Shown: positions 35,953-46,520, numbered from the stretch's first letter. The stretch is 64,000 nucleotides of DNA from Candidatus Poribacteria bacterium (GCA_003635315.1 PYJD01000017.1:1-64000), one strand, 5' to 3'. Notes: generated by a model not told the origin, from the letters alone. Numbers and translations are program-made.

Positions 35953-36180
35953 ATGATCTACAAAGCCATTATATTCGATAATTGCAACCTGCATATCCCA
36001 TCTGCATTTTTTAATCTTAGTTCACTCAATTCATTAACGTTCCTTTTTTCCTTATGAAGAACGAATTAAGAAACCATCGCAGCACATCTACCTGATAGCC
36101 TGTGAAAGGCTGAAGATCAAACCACAAGAGTGTATTTACGTTGTAGATGAATCGGTGTATCTCATAAATACCAATCGTTC
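35953..36180 (+). pseudogene. Decayed HAD-phosphatase copy
   Basis: ATGATCTACAAAGCC at 35953 encodes IYKAIIFDN, like the intact gene's QYKAIIFDLYG. From 36053, YEERIKKPSQHIYLIACERL and KIKPQECIYVVDES match the intact gene's CEEHIKKPSPHIYEIACERL and NVKPEECIYVGDGS. The middle of the gene is missing, and the catalytic-loop Asp of GDG is altered. It is a relic duplicate of the gene at 36302. Confidence 0.8.
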
Positions 36181-36301
36181 AAACCGAAATAATTCATCTG
36201 CGTAACGGGGTGTCTATCCACCCATTATTTCAAAAATATAGGACAGTGAAAAAACAAAGAACATTAAATATCCAATCTATGAGGTATGATCTAAAAGAAT
36301 A

Positions 36302-37003
36302 ATGCAATATAAAGCCATCATATTCGACCTATACGGAACTTTAGTACCAATTTTCAGTCGGAAAATATATGACTCCGTATTGGTTAACATAGCAGAAATC
36401 CTTGATGTTCCGTATCAGACGTTTTGGAAGATAAAGGCAGAAACCATCAATGATAGATCTATAGGAAAACTGTCTGCGGAAGAACACATCAGAGAAATAG
36501 GACGTCGGCTAAATGTTTCAGTCAATAAGACACAAATAGAAGAAATATCTACAATCAATAATGATTTTACAAGGAATTCCCTAATCCCAAAATCAGAGGT
36601 GCTACAAGGGTTAAAACAACTAAAATATAAAGGGTATCTTCTCGGATTAATCACTAATTGCAACAATACCGTTCCCATGCTCTATCCAAATTCTCCCTTA
36701 GCACAATACATTGACACCCCCATATTTTCCTGTGAAGAACACATCAAGAAACCATCCCCTCACATATATGAAATAGCCTGTGAACGACTGAACGTAAAAC
36801 CTGAAGAATGTATCTATGTCGGGGATGGGAGTAGCGAAGAACTTACCGGTGCATCAACTGTTGGTATGCTACCAATTCTCATTCGCACAGACTTATCAGA
36901 TGCCTATGACCCACATCGAACAGATGTGGAAAATTGGAACGGTACCACTATCGATGAAATCTCTGAACTCTGCAACATTATCCCTGATTCCCTTCTATCA
37001 TAA
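36302..37003 (+). CDS. HAD-superfamily phosphatase
   Basis: A 233-residue HAD hydrolase. Motif I is YKAIIFDLYGTLVP (Asp nucleophile), motif II is LITNCNNT (Asn in place of Ser/Thr is tolerated), motif III Lys is in HIKKPSPHIY and motif IV is YVGDGSSEEL. The cap type I helical insert follows motif I. Likely cytoplasmic phosphatase of small phosphorylated compounds; substrate unknown. A broken copy lies just upstream. There is no clear ribosome site. Confidence 0.82.
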   Translation: MQYKAIIFDLYGTLVPIFSRKIYDSVLVNIAEILDVPYQTFWKIKAETINDRSIGKLSAEEHIREIGRRLNVSVNKTQIEEISTINNDFTRNSLIPKSEVLQGLKQLKYKGYLLGLITNCNNTVPMLYPNSPLAQYIDTPIFSCEEHIKKPSPHIYEIACERLNVKPEECIYVGDGSSEELTGASTVGMLPILIRTDLSDAYDPHRTDVENWNGTTIDEISELCNIIPDSLLS

Positions 37004-37204
37004 TTTCTAATGGTATCATCTTGAAAGATAGTAAAATAATTGCTATTAGTGTAAACCCCACCAAATGATGATTTTACCCATTTTTCTAAAAAATTGAATA
37101 TAAAATGAAGAAAATATCTATACCTAACAACTAACATTACCAAAAGCTATTTTCTTAGCACAAACATCCCGTTTGTACCTCTTTTTGACACAAACTAAGA
37201 GTGA

Positions 37205-37228
37205 AATCAAGGAATCAACGGTATGAAT
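37205..37228. repeat. Dispersed repeat copy (plus orientation)
   Basis: AATCAAGGAATCAACGGTATGAAT; close inverted copies lie at 46521-46543 and 53549-53572, and related units at 26138-26206. All four lie in intergenic gaps. Confidence 0.55.
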
Positions 37229-37676
37229 ACCTTAATGGCATTCCCGTGCTACAGAATATTGGAAAACGACCAGCATATTTCATGAAAGATAACGTTTCCC
37301 TGTATTAAAAACTATTTGGTGGCAAATTAGGTTAACATAAATATCAGGACTTACCCTGAAAGCAAATATTCGGATGAAGGTAGGGAAGGATGAAATCCAC
37401 CATCCACAGTTCCACCCTTCAAATCTTCCAATTCCGTACATTTATGGGAAGTAAATAATAAGAGAATTAATGATGACTATCTATAAAAACGATCCTAAAT
37501 ACAAAATTATCTTTATGTCAAAAAATCTGCTATATTATACTGGTTGGAATTGTCAAAATTCACATGGACAACAAAAACACAAAATCACACTTTTTGCAAA
37601 TTCTTATAAAGTCAATTCAAAGTGGAGTGAAGTCAGTCTACGACAGTGGTTAGAGGGGTAATTTACACCAATTTCA

Positions 37677-37705
37677 ATGACACAGAATGTGTCAAAAAGT
37701 GTAAC
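37677..37705. repeat. 29-bp repeat with GACACA/TGTGTC palindrome, inverted copy
   Basis: The sequence is the exact inverse of 26604-26632. It contains GACACA-GAA-TGTGTC (37679-37693), a perfect 6-bp inverted pair, and may be a regulator site. Confidence 0.5.
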
Positions 37706-38088
37706 TTTTTTCATTTTTTTGACACTTTTCGACACATGGAAAAATTCAACATTTACGCGAATTATTATCAGAGAATTTAGGATTAAAGGTCTGTTTTTGC
37801 ACCTTATTAGTTGTCTGGATATTAGGATTAAAAGTTATATTTTCGACTATTAATACTTTTGGCATTCTAAATAAAAATGTCTCTTTTTAAAGCATAACCT
37901 TTAGGGTGTGCAGTATAAGATGACATACCAAATAAACCTGAAATGCATCATCATTTCTTAGAATTTGGATGACTTCCAAAGAAACACAAAGTGCATCCAA
38001 AAATGTGTATAAGAGGAATTATTATAGTATCTCGGTTGAATGAATCTCCCTAACTCATACAAATTCGAAATAAGATAAGTGAAACAAA

Positions 38089-39750
38089 ATGAACACACAT
38101 ACAAATAAAATCAACCTTAACCTTAGCGATAACGCAGAAATCACTGTAAATGCATTTATAGAACCAATTCAGCATACTGCAGGAAATTTTCACGAAAAAT
38201 GGGATGCATTAGCAAATCTACAAGCTGCAGAACCAAAAAGTCAGTATTCTCATTCCGATTTTCGTGAGTTTCTCCCATCCGATGCAGTCTCGGTTGGGGA
38301 ATGTTGGGAAATTAAACAGACAACTGTTAAGAACTTACTAAAACAACTCCATCCCAATCCTTCTCTCGAAATGCGAGTGGAAATGTACGGTATAGAGGAA
38401 GCAAAAGGTCTACGCGCATGTTTACGAGCATACAACAATCAACTCACCCATATCGTATTTCGCATTCATGCCGAATTCGCTCTCACGGATGGTTGGTTTA
38501 CACCTTCACAATTTGCTGGACACCTTATAATTGACCGTACAACAGAATCAATCATTTACTTTCAAATGGGTGTACCGGAAGGCACATTAAACTTCGATGT
38601 TCATTGGGAAACAATATTAGAAGGTTGGGATAAACCACGGTGGATCACTGATTGTGGTTACTGCTCGAAAATGGAACTCTGGGCAGGTTCTGAAGATATA
38701 CTAAAAGGTATTCAATACACCCAAGCCATTACACAAGAGCAAGCAGAGCACAACCTAATTCTGCAATTCTATGATTCACAAAAGATTAACTGGGTTTCGT
38801 TAAAAGAAGCACTTGAATTAGCACCAAAGCAACAGAAACCTGTTCATGCTATTTCACTTGATGGACCACTTACCGATGAAGCATGCTGAGGGAGCGGAAA
38901 AGACTTGAGGGCAGGTGTCCTCGGAAATGAACGGGTCATTAAGTTCCTGAACGATAACTTCATCAACACATGGGTTTCCAATTTTGAATCTGGACGGAAA
39001 CCGAGTTACCGGGAATACATCGCTAAAAGATATGATGGCAATGCAAAATCGTTTGATACGAATAATGCCTTAGCACAAGCAATCAAAGAGGGTTGGCATG
39101 AAAGTTCACCTGTTGATTGCTTTGTTATATCACCTGATTTTGAAATGATAGGCAAACTACCCTTAAACAAATATCTTTACGATGGACATGATTGGGATGG
39201 TGGTAGAACAAGAGCAGAAAACTACCGACTCTTTCTCATTGAGTCTATAGAAAGAAAATATCCAGGATTTAATACTGATAATTCATTCGCTTACCTGATA
39301 GAAGACGGGGAAGATACACAGGAACAAGAAAATTCATTAAATCCTTACATAACTGGTTTAAACGTAGTGCTCAATTCCCAGCAATCCACATTAGATGTAG
39401 TAGATGTTGTAAGAACTCACAAGGCAGGTTTTCAGCAATCCACTATAATAAATATAGATACCACCGCATTCGAAAATGGTGGTACACTCACAATTGATAT
39501 ACGATTTGGCAGTGCAGAATTCTTCACTTCATGCTATTTATACGAAGGAGACATCCAATTCCCACAAGAACGTGGACAACGGTACGATCAATCCATCGCA
39601 AATGCAACTGATATTCCGCAAAATGGAACAGCGAAAATTTCATACCCATTCTACCATAGCCAACATTTCAGGCTTGCATTAGCAGTCTCGGAAATAATGG
39701 AGAGCAAAGATTCTGTCAATGCATTTCAAGCAAGGATATCTGTGGAATAA
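38089..39750 (+). CDS. Selenoprotein N-like protein, copy 1 (TGA at 38887 = Sec267)
   Basis: Read through TGA at 38887 as selenocysteine, this encodes 553 residues. The N-terminal ~230 residues include FLPSDAVSVGECW, RIHAEFALTDGWFTPSQFAG and VPEGTLNFDVHW, which parallel HAEF, FTPAQFTG and LNVDMEW of vertebrate selenoprotein N. A Trx-like domain follows: INWVSLKEALELAP, KPVHAISLDGP, then C266-U267-G-S-G-K and FINTWV, as in the SCUGSGR and FISTW of SelN. The C-terminal ~100 residues (AFENGGTLTIDI to ISVE) are a beta-rich domain shared by all copies. There is no signal peptide or EF-hand. It is the first of five tandem genes. Confidence 0.9.
38907..38922 (+). promoter_or_regulatory. SECIS-like hairpin of copy 1
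   Basis: GAGGGC-AGGU-GUCCUC forms a 6-bp stem (one G-U pair) with a GU-containing tetraloop. The AGGU loop starts 23 bases after the TGA, within the normal bacterial range. The GC-AGGU portion equals the apical part of the E. coli fdhF element. Confidence 0.8.
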
Positions 39751-39827
39751 ACAAGGTGCCGCATACAAATAGATATTTTTGATCGGTAAATCCCAAATCA
39801 AAACTGCAAAAAAAATAGAGAATATTG

Positions 39828-41357
39828 ATGAACACAATATCTGATAAAATTACACTCACACTTAACAACGATACGAAAGTATCCTTAAAAGGTTATATTG
39901 CTCCAATAGAATACACACAATACAACTTCCATGTTGAATGGGATGTATTATCAAATCTACGAGTAGCTGAACCGGTAAAACAGTATCCCACATCTGTGTT
40001 CATGGTATTTCTTCCTTCGAAATCCATTTCGGTCGGTGAATGTTGGCAAATCAAGGACGGAGTTGTAGATATACTAAGACAACTCCACACCAACCCTACC
40101 TTGAATTTAGACTGCAATAATGGGGATTCACTCGGTCTGTGGGCATGTCTACGCGCATATAATGATGAGTATGCTGATATCGTGTTTCGAATTCATGCAG
40201 AATTCACACTAAAGGGCGGGAGATTTACTCCCTCACAATTTACTGGTCACCTGGTTATAAACCGCTCCAAAAAAAGCATTGCATCCTTTAATATGTATGT
40301 GCCTAACGGTACACTTAACTTTGATGCTTATCAGAATGACGTTGGAAGCGAAATTGGATATTGTCCAAAAATAGAACTCCGTTCTGATATCCCCTTTCAG
40401 GATACTGAATACACTACTTCAATCACCCAAGAAGAAGCCGAACGTATATTGATATTACGATTCTACAATTTTGTAAAAATTAACTGGGTTTCACTGGAGG
40501 AAGCACATGAAATGGCAATTGCTCAACACAAACCCATCCATGCTGTCGCATTAGATGGACCACTTACTGACGAATCGTGCTGAGCCAGTGGAAAAGGCTT
40601 GAGGGCAGGTGTCCTATCTAAAAACACAATTATTGAATTATTGAATAATAATTTTATCAATACTTGGGTACCCAATTCTGAATTAGGACGTGTACGTAGA
40701 TTACGAGTACCGATCGCTAAAAAACGCGAACGGGAAGGAAATCCATTCGACGCAACACATCCATTAGTACAAGCAATCCTTAAAGGCACTAAAACTGGAT
40801 CAAGAAAAGGCTCCCCAGTAGACTCCTATATCCTATCACCTGAGCTTGTGTTGTTAGGAAAAAAACAGATAATGGAACTCGAAGTCAACGCGGGACCGGG
40901 TATACCTACAAGTATTGAAAATTACCAAAAGTTTCTAATGGATGCATTGGAGGGAAAAGAACCAGGATTAGGGAATATCATACTTACCCCTGAGCACTCT
41001 TCAGAGGAGGTGTTGGACGTTATTAGAACACCTACTGTAGCTTATTTAGATTATACTGTCATCGTAATTGATGTAACATCTTTTGAGAATGGAGGTACAC
41101 TCACAATTGATATTAAAATCGGTAGAGAAAAAGGTGATGGGGAGTTTTATCTATTTGATGAAGACGGTAGACTATCCACTGATGAAGAAGAGCCGAGTGA
41201 TGCACTTGCTGAAACTTGGGGTGAACCAGATGATGAATTACAGATTAAACACAAATTTGACCGTGGTCAGGTCTTTAAATTAGGTGCGTCAGGTTACTGG
41301 TACGAAGGTGAATTCTGTACCAACGCTTTTCTGGCAAAAATATCTGTAGAGGAATAA
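39828..41357 (+). CDS. Selenoprotein N-like protein, copy 2 (TGA at 40581 = Sec252)
   Basis: 509 residues, with the same domain order as copy 1: FIAP-type start (NDTKVSLKGYIAPIEY), CLRAYNDEYADIVFRIHAEF, FTPSQFTGHL, INWVSLEEAHEMA, KPIHAVALDGP, then C251-U252-A-S-G-K. Here Ala replaces the usual Gly after Sec. The beta-rich end is VIDVTSFENGGTLTIDI to ISVEE. The ATG at 39828 is preferred over a TTG one codon before; both are preceded only by a weak AGAG. It is separated from copy 1 by 77 bases and from copy 3 by 2. Confidence 0.9.
40601..40616 (+). promoter_or_regulatory. SECIS-like hairpin of copy 2
   Basis: The same GAGGGC-AGGU-GUCCU hairpin, starting 17 bases after the TGA at 40581. The outermost pair is lost (G opposite A), leaving a 5-bp stem. 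Confidence 0.75.
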
Positions 41358-41359
41358 CA

Positions 41360-42946
41360 ATGAAGACTTCTCAAAATAAAATATCTCTAACTCTTCGTAC
41401 TGACACAGAAGTATCTATAAATGGGTACATCGCACCAATTGAATACTCACAATACGATTTTCACCTAAAATGGGACGAATTGAAAAACTTGCATGCCGTT
41501 CAACCCAAACAAAAATATAATACCTCTATATTCAACGATTTTCTACCAGAACAATCCGTTTCTGTTGGCGATACATGGGAAGTCCAACATGATGGTGTGG
41601 TAGAACTCCTCAAACAACTCCACCCTCAACCAAACTTGGATATGCACATTAATTCAGGAGATTCTAACGGTTTGTGGGCATGTCTACGCGCATATAATGA
41701 TGAGTATGCTGATATTGTGTTTCGAATTCATGCAGAATTCAAATTGAAAGAAGGATGGTTCACACCATCCCAATTTACAGGACATCTCATCATGGATCGA
41801 CACAGCGAAACGATAGCATACTTTCGGATGTACGTCCCCAAAGGTGTACTCAACTTTGATATTAATTGGGACAGAACAAATGATGACGGCTCGGTTTATC
41901 ACATTACAGATATTGGTTATTGTCCTAAAATAGAATTAGAAGCTGGAAATAAAGATATCCTTCAAAAGGTGGAATCAATAGACGGTATTTCAAAAGATGA
42001 AACTGCCAAGAAACTAATACAGCATTTCTATAAATCACAACACATCAATTGGGTATCATTGGAAGAGGCGTTAGAAATGGCACCAGTAAAACAAAAACCT
42101 ATACACGCCATTTCAATTGACGGACCACTTGCTGACGAATCCTGCTGAGGGAGCGGAAAAAGCTTGAGGGCAGGTGTCCTCTCTAAAAATGAAATTATCA
42201 ATTTTTTGAATAACAACTTTATCAATACATGGGTACCAAACTCTGAATTGGGTCGTATTGATAGTCTAATCAACCCAATCGCAAAAAGACGCGAAAGAGA
42301 AGGAATTACTTTCGACACAAGTCATCCTTTAGCACAAACAATCATAGAAGGCTGGAATACTGGATCAAAGAAGGGATCACCTGTTGATTGCTTGATAATC
42401 TCTCACGATTTTAACCTATTAGGTCGACAACCTGTCAATGAATTACGTGAGGACAGTGAAAATAGAGGGATGAATAGACAGGAGTTCTATCTTACATTCC
42501 TAAAAGAGGCTATGGAAGGGAAATACCCCGGATTGGGAAACATCAGACTCAGTCCTAAATACCCCTCACAAGAAGTATTGGACATTTTTCGAGATCCCAA
42601 TAACGGCTATCAAGAATATAATGTTGTGATAATTGATACAAGAGAATTTGATAACGGAGGAACACTAACATTCGATATTCAAGTTGGAAGAAGTGACGCC
42701 GTTGGATTCTTCTATCTGCTCAACGAAGATAGCGAACCTCCCACAGATGAACGTGTTCCTGAAGACAAACTCGCATCTATCTGGATATCACCAGGAGATA
42801 AACGACAACTTACCTATTCTTTCGAGCAAGGACAGATCTTTAAAATGGGTGCTACAGGATCATCGTGGAAAAACAAAGGAACTGTAAATGCCTTTCATGC
42901 CAAAATCTCGGTAGCGGAAAAGCAAATTGAAAAAACCACAAAATAA
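41360..42946 (+). CDS. Selenoprotein N-like protein, copy 3 (TGA at 42146 = Sec263)
   Basis: 528 residues. Shared motifs: TEVSINGYIAPIEY, FLPEQSVSVGDTWEV, GLWACLRAYNDEYADIVF, RIHAEFKLKEGWFTPSQF, TDIGYCPKIELEAG (very like DIGYIPQMELEATG of vertebrate SelN), INWVSLEEALEMAP, KPIHAISIDGP and C262-U263-G-S-G-K. The end domain is IIDTREFDNGGTLTFDI to KISVAE. GAGGAATAACA precedes the ATG, and the stop of copy 2 is only 2 bases upstream, so it is in the same operon. Its last 20 bases overlap copy 4. Confidence 0.92.
42166..42181 (+). promoter_or_regulatory. SECIS-like hairpin of copy 3
   Basis: GAGGGC-AGGU-GUCCUC, identical to copy 1, starting 17 bases after the TGA at 42146. Confidence 0.8.
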
Positions 42947-44471
42947 AATTACACTTCAACTTAACAATGAAACTGTAGTATCTGTCACAGGTGTTATCGC
43001 TCCGATTGAGCACATGAATCCCAACTTCCATGAAGAATGGGATGCGTTGGCAAATCTGCGCGTTGCTGAACCAGAAAAGATGTATCCTACTTCGGTTTTC
43101 AGTGCGTTCCTTCCAGATAGACCTGTCTCCGTTGGAGACTACTGGCAGATTGATAACCAAGGGGCACTTACCTTGCTGAGGCAATTTCATCCCAAACCGA
43201 ATCTGGATATGCACATTAACGTGGGAGATTCACGCGGTTTATGGGCATGTCTCCGCGCTTACAACGACCAACTCGCCGATATCACCTTCCGCATCCATGC
43301 GGAATTTGCATTAGATGACGGTTGGTTCACGCCTTCACAGTTTGCCGGACATCTGGTGATCAATCGCATTAACAAGAGTGTAACATTTTTCCAGATGCGG
43401 GTTCCTGAAGGGACATTGTTCGATGTTAATTGGAAAAAATATAAAGACGATTCTGACTTCAATTATAGTACTGGTGGTGGAATTTGTCCGCAAATTGAGC
43501 TTCGTGCAGAAATGTGTTATGTCCCTCAAGAAACAGCATTCACAACTTCAATCACCTGTGAAGAGGCTGAAAATACGCTAATACAACGCTTCTATAAGTC
43601 GCAGCAAATCAACTGGGTGTCATTTGAAGAAGCATTAAAAATATCACAAGAACAACAGAAACCTATCCATGCCATTTCAATTGATGGTCCCCTCGCAGAC
43701 GAAGCATGCTGAGGAAGCGGCAAAAACTTGAGGGCAGGTGTCCTCTCCGATGACCGAATCATCAATTTCCTTAACGAATATTTCATCAGCACATGGGTGC
43801 GTAATACCGATTTGAGACACATGCGGGACACCAAGGGATTTAGTGGAATGTCTCCGTTGGCACGCACAATCGTTAGTAATAAATGGTGGACAGGTCCAGT
43901 AGATACCTGGGTTATATCTCCTGAACTTGAAGCGATAGGACATGTTGCCGTCAATGATTACCTTGGGGAAAATCGACGGGAAGACGGCACTTTGGAAAGC
44001 CAGAATTACCTCTTGATTCTCAAGGATGCTTTAGAAGGAAAACTCCCGGGATTCGGTAACACTGTTATTACACCTGAGCAGCCTTCACAACAAATACTCG
44101 AAGCTTTTCGCACCGCGGAATATGGACATCAAGATTACACTGTTATTATACTTGATGTCACAGCGTTCGAAAGCGGCGGTACACTCATTATCGACTTTGA
44201 GGTAGGTAGCGGAAAGGCACACGGACAATTCCATCTGCTTGATGCCGACACTAAACTCATTTTTGATGCTGAACACAAATATCCGACAAAACCACTTTTT
44301 GACAGATCCATCAACACGGTTTGGGGTGATCCCTGTGAAACCATGCAAATCATCCATCCTTTTGAAAGAGGACAACTGTTTAAATTAGTTGCCTTAGTTG
44401 CTACAGGATGGACCTCCGATGAGATGGGGAGCATTAACGCTTTTCAAGCAAAAATCTCTGTAAGCGTTTGA
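42927..44471 (+). CDS. Selenoprotein N-like protein, copy 4 (TGA at 43710 = Sec262)
   Basis: 514 residues, starting with TTG at 42927 (KKPQNKITLQLN), which overlaps the end of copy 3 by 20 bases and aligns with the ATG starts of the other copies. Motifs: FLPDRPVSVGDYWQI, GLWACLRAYNDQLADITF, RIHAEFALDDGWFTPSQF, INWVSFEEALKIS, C261-U262-G-S-G-K, and an end domain VTAFESGGTLIIDF to KISVSV. It is visibly richer in G and C than copies 1-3. Its 3' end has been rearranged: a second end-domain copy follows out of frame (see 44464-44745). Confidence 0.9.
43730..43745 (+). promoter_or_regulatory. SECIS-like hairpin of copy 4
   Basis: GAGGGC-AGGU-GUCCUC starting 17 bases after the TGA at 43710; the intervening bases differ from copy 1, but the hairpin is unchanged. 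Confidence 0.8.
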
Positions 44472-44745
44472 AGAGGGTGGCACACTTAGTATCTACGTCA
44501 AGGTCGGGAGTGGAGACGCGTCCGGTTCGTTTGACCTATTTGATAGCGACGCGGAACTCCCAACAGAAGGGATGCCTGAGGGAACCCTCGTCTCGTTCTG
44601 GGGACTTGAACCCAATACAGCCACAACAATCAGACATTCTTTTGAGCGAGGCGAAGTTTTTAAACTCGGTGTCACCGGTGATCAGTCGAGTAAAATAGGA
44701 GAGATAAACGCCTTCTACCTAAAGATTTCTGTAGAGGAAAATTGA
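44464..44745 (+). pseudogene. Remnant end domain of a sixth selenoprotein N-like copy
   Basis: From 44464 the frame encodes AFEEGGTLSIYVKVGSGDA, GSFDLFDSDAELPTEG, RHSFERGEVFKLGVTGD and INAFYLKISVEEN, ending at 44745. This is the beta-rich C-terminal domain of the family without its N-terminal and Trx-like parts. It overlaps the end of copy 4 in another frame, so it is not fused to it. It is best explained by unequal recombination that deleted most of a sixth gene. Confidence 0.85.
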
Positions 44746-44746
44746 A

Positions 44747-46375
44747 ATGAAAACCTTAGGAAACAAAATCACACTTAATCTTAGCGACGATGCAGAAGTC
44801 ATCGTCAAAGGCTTCATAGCGCCGATCGAATATACACAATACAACTTCCATGTGGACTGGGATGAGTTGGCGAACTTTCGGGTCGCTGAACCAAAGAAGC
44901 AATATCCCACATCCGTTTTTCAAGCGTTTCTTCCATCGGAACCGGTTTCAGTCAGTGAACCTTGGGAGATTCAAGAAGAGGGTACGCTAACATTACTAAA
45001 GCAACTTCATCCCAATCCACGTCTGAAACTAACCATTGATTCGGGAGATTCGCGTGGTTTGTGGGGGTGCTTACGCGCTTACAATGACGAACTCGCTGAA
45101 ATTGTGTTCCGTATCCATGCGGAATTCATCATGAAAAGCGGCAAGTTTACGCCCTCCCAATTTGCAGGGCACCTTCTTATTGACCGACACCAAGAGAGTG
45201 TCGTTTCCTTCAAGATATATGTGCCTCCAACGACAATTAACTTCGATGCCGGTTGGACACGAGACGAGGGAACAGCTGTGGAGATTGGTTTTTGTCCGAA
45301 AATAGAACTCTCTGCTGGCACTCCAACCCATGATGTCGAGTTCACCGCATCAATCACGGAAGAAGAAGCCGGACGCGCACTGTCCTCACATTTCTACGAG
45401 TTTCAGAAAATTAACTGGGTATCGCTGGAGGAAGCGTTGGAGATGGCACCCACACAAGGGAAACCGATCCATGTAATCTCCGTAGATGGACCGCTCTTCG
45501 ACGAGGCGTGCTGAGGGAGTGGTAAAATCCTGAGAGCAGTTGAGCTCTCTGAAAATCGAATCATAGAATTCTTGAACGAAAACTTCATCAACACGTGGAT
45601 CCCCAACGCGGAGTTAGGACGAACACCGAGTTTGCGAGAACCGATTGCAATACGACGTGAACGAGAAGGTAAAACCTTCGACATAAGTCATCCCTTAGCA
45701 CAAACAATTATAAAAACATGGAAAAAGGGGTCACCAGTGGATTGTTTGGTTATCTCACCAGAGTTTGAAGCGATGGGTGGTATAGACTACAATATATTTC
45801 TTGACAACATGACCGAACCCGAACACGCGGATTACATGTTCCTTGACAAACTGACGGAGTCTGATGACCATGCCGAACCTTACCTAATATTTCTAAGGGA
45901 ATCTTTGGAAGGAAAACGTCCCGGACTGGGGGATCTCATCCTTACACCAGAGCAACCCTCAAAAGAAGTCGTAGATACTTTTTGTACCCCGAGGCTTGCA
46001 CATCAGGACTATACTGTTGTCTATATTGATGCCACGGCGTTTGAAGGTGGTGGCACACTCACTGCCAACATCCAAGTCGGTAGGGACAACGCAATAGGTA
46101 TATTCCATCTACTCGACGGTGATAAAAAACTTCCAACGGAAATACCACCTGATGGTATTGATACTGAAGAATGGAACGACCAAGAAAGCGATGAATATAA
46201 GAAAGCACTTGGTGCACTTACCAGAGTCTGGGGAATATTCCCCGGTGAATCTGGACAAATTACCTATGAATTCGATCGTGGACAACGTTTCAAATTTTGT
46301 GCAACTGGAGATCAATGGGGTGGAATAGGTGATATAAACGCTTTTCATGCTAAAGTTTCTATAGAAGTAAACTAA
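44747..46375 (+). CDS. Selenoprotein N-like protein, copy 5 (TGA at 45512 = Sec256)
   Basis: 542 residues. Motifs: AEVIVKGFIAPIEY, FLPSEPVSVSEPWEI, GLWGCLRAYNDELAEIVF, RIHAEFIMKSGKFTPSQF, INWVSLEEALEMAP, KPIHVISVDGP and C255-U256-G-S-G-K, then FINTWIPNAELGR. The linker before the end domain is longer than in other copies (ATAFEGGGTLTANI to KVSIEV). GAGGAAAATTGAA precedes the ATG. The base composition resembles copy 4 (G+C-rich) in its first half. Confidence 0.9.
45532..45549 (+). promoter_or_regulatory. SECIS-like hairpin of copy 5, covarying stem
   Basis: GAGAGC-AGUUGA-GCUCUC gives a 6-bp perfect stem with a GU-containing hexaloop, 17 bases after the TGA at 45512. The stem bases differ from copies 1-4 on both strands, yet pairing is kept; this supports a real hairpin. 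Confidence 0.8.
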
Positions 46376-46520
46376 TCGTAGTAAGTACGCTCCTAATAGA
46401 AAGGTTCACAACCATGCCCTAATATCTATTTAACAACTCAAGGTTTGCATGTTAAAGCCTTCCTAATAACCCACCAATTCCGCAGAATTAGATAGAAATC
46501 CTATATATAGTCAATATAGC

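Larger units (their letters stand above)
37004..38088. other. Intergenic region, 1.1 kb
   Basis: This AT-rich gap precedes the selenoprotein array and must contain its promoter. The only ORF (37470-37661, plus) has no family match. The stretch 37893-37968 is similar to 26801-26875, and 37677-37705 is an inverted copy of 26604-26632, so part of it is shared, decayed DNA. A second GACACTTTTCGACAC half-site lies near 37724. Confidence 0.45.

Noticed and set aside
37470-37661. ORF of 63 codons before the selenoprotein array
   Set aside because: No ribosome site, no family match and low-complexity AT-rich composition.
38905-39750. The ten array ORFs as ten separate genes, or five genes broken by nonsense mutations
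   Set aside because: TGA, never TAA or TAG, lies at the same codon in all five; the downstream frame is conserved and in phase, and a hairpin with a GU-containing loop follows at constant distance. Nonsense decay would not repeat five times at the same codon.
44468-44698. ORF of 76 codons after copy 4
   Set aside because: It is a shadow of the end-domain remnant, which is read in another frame and has the real similarity.
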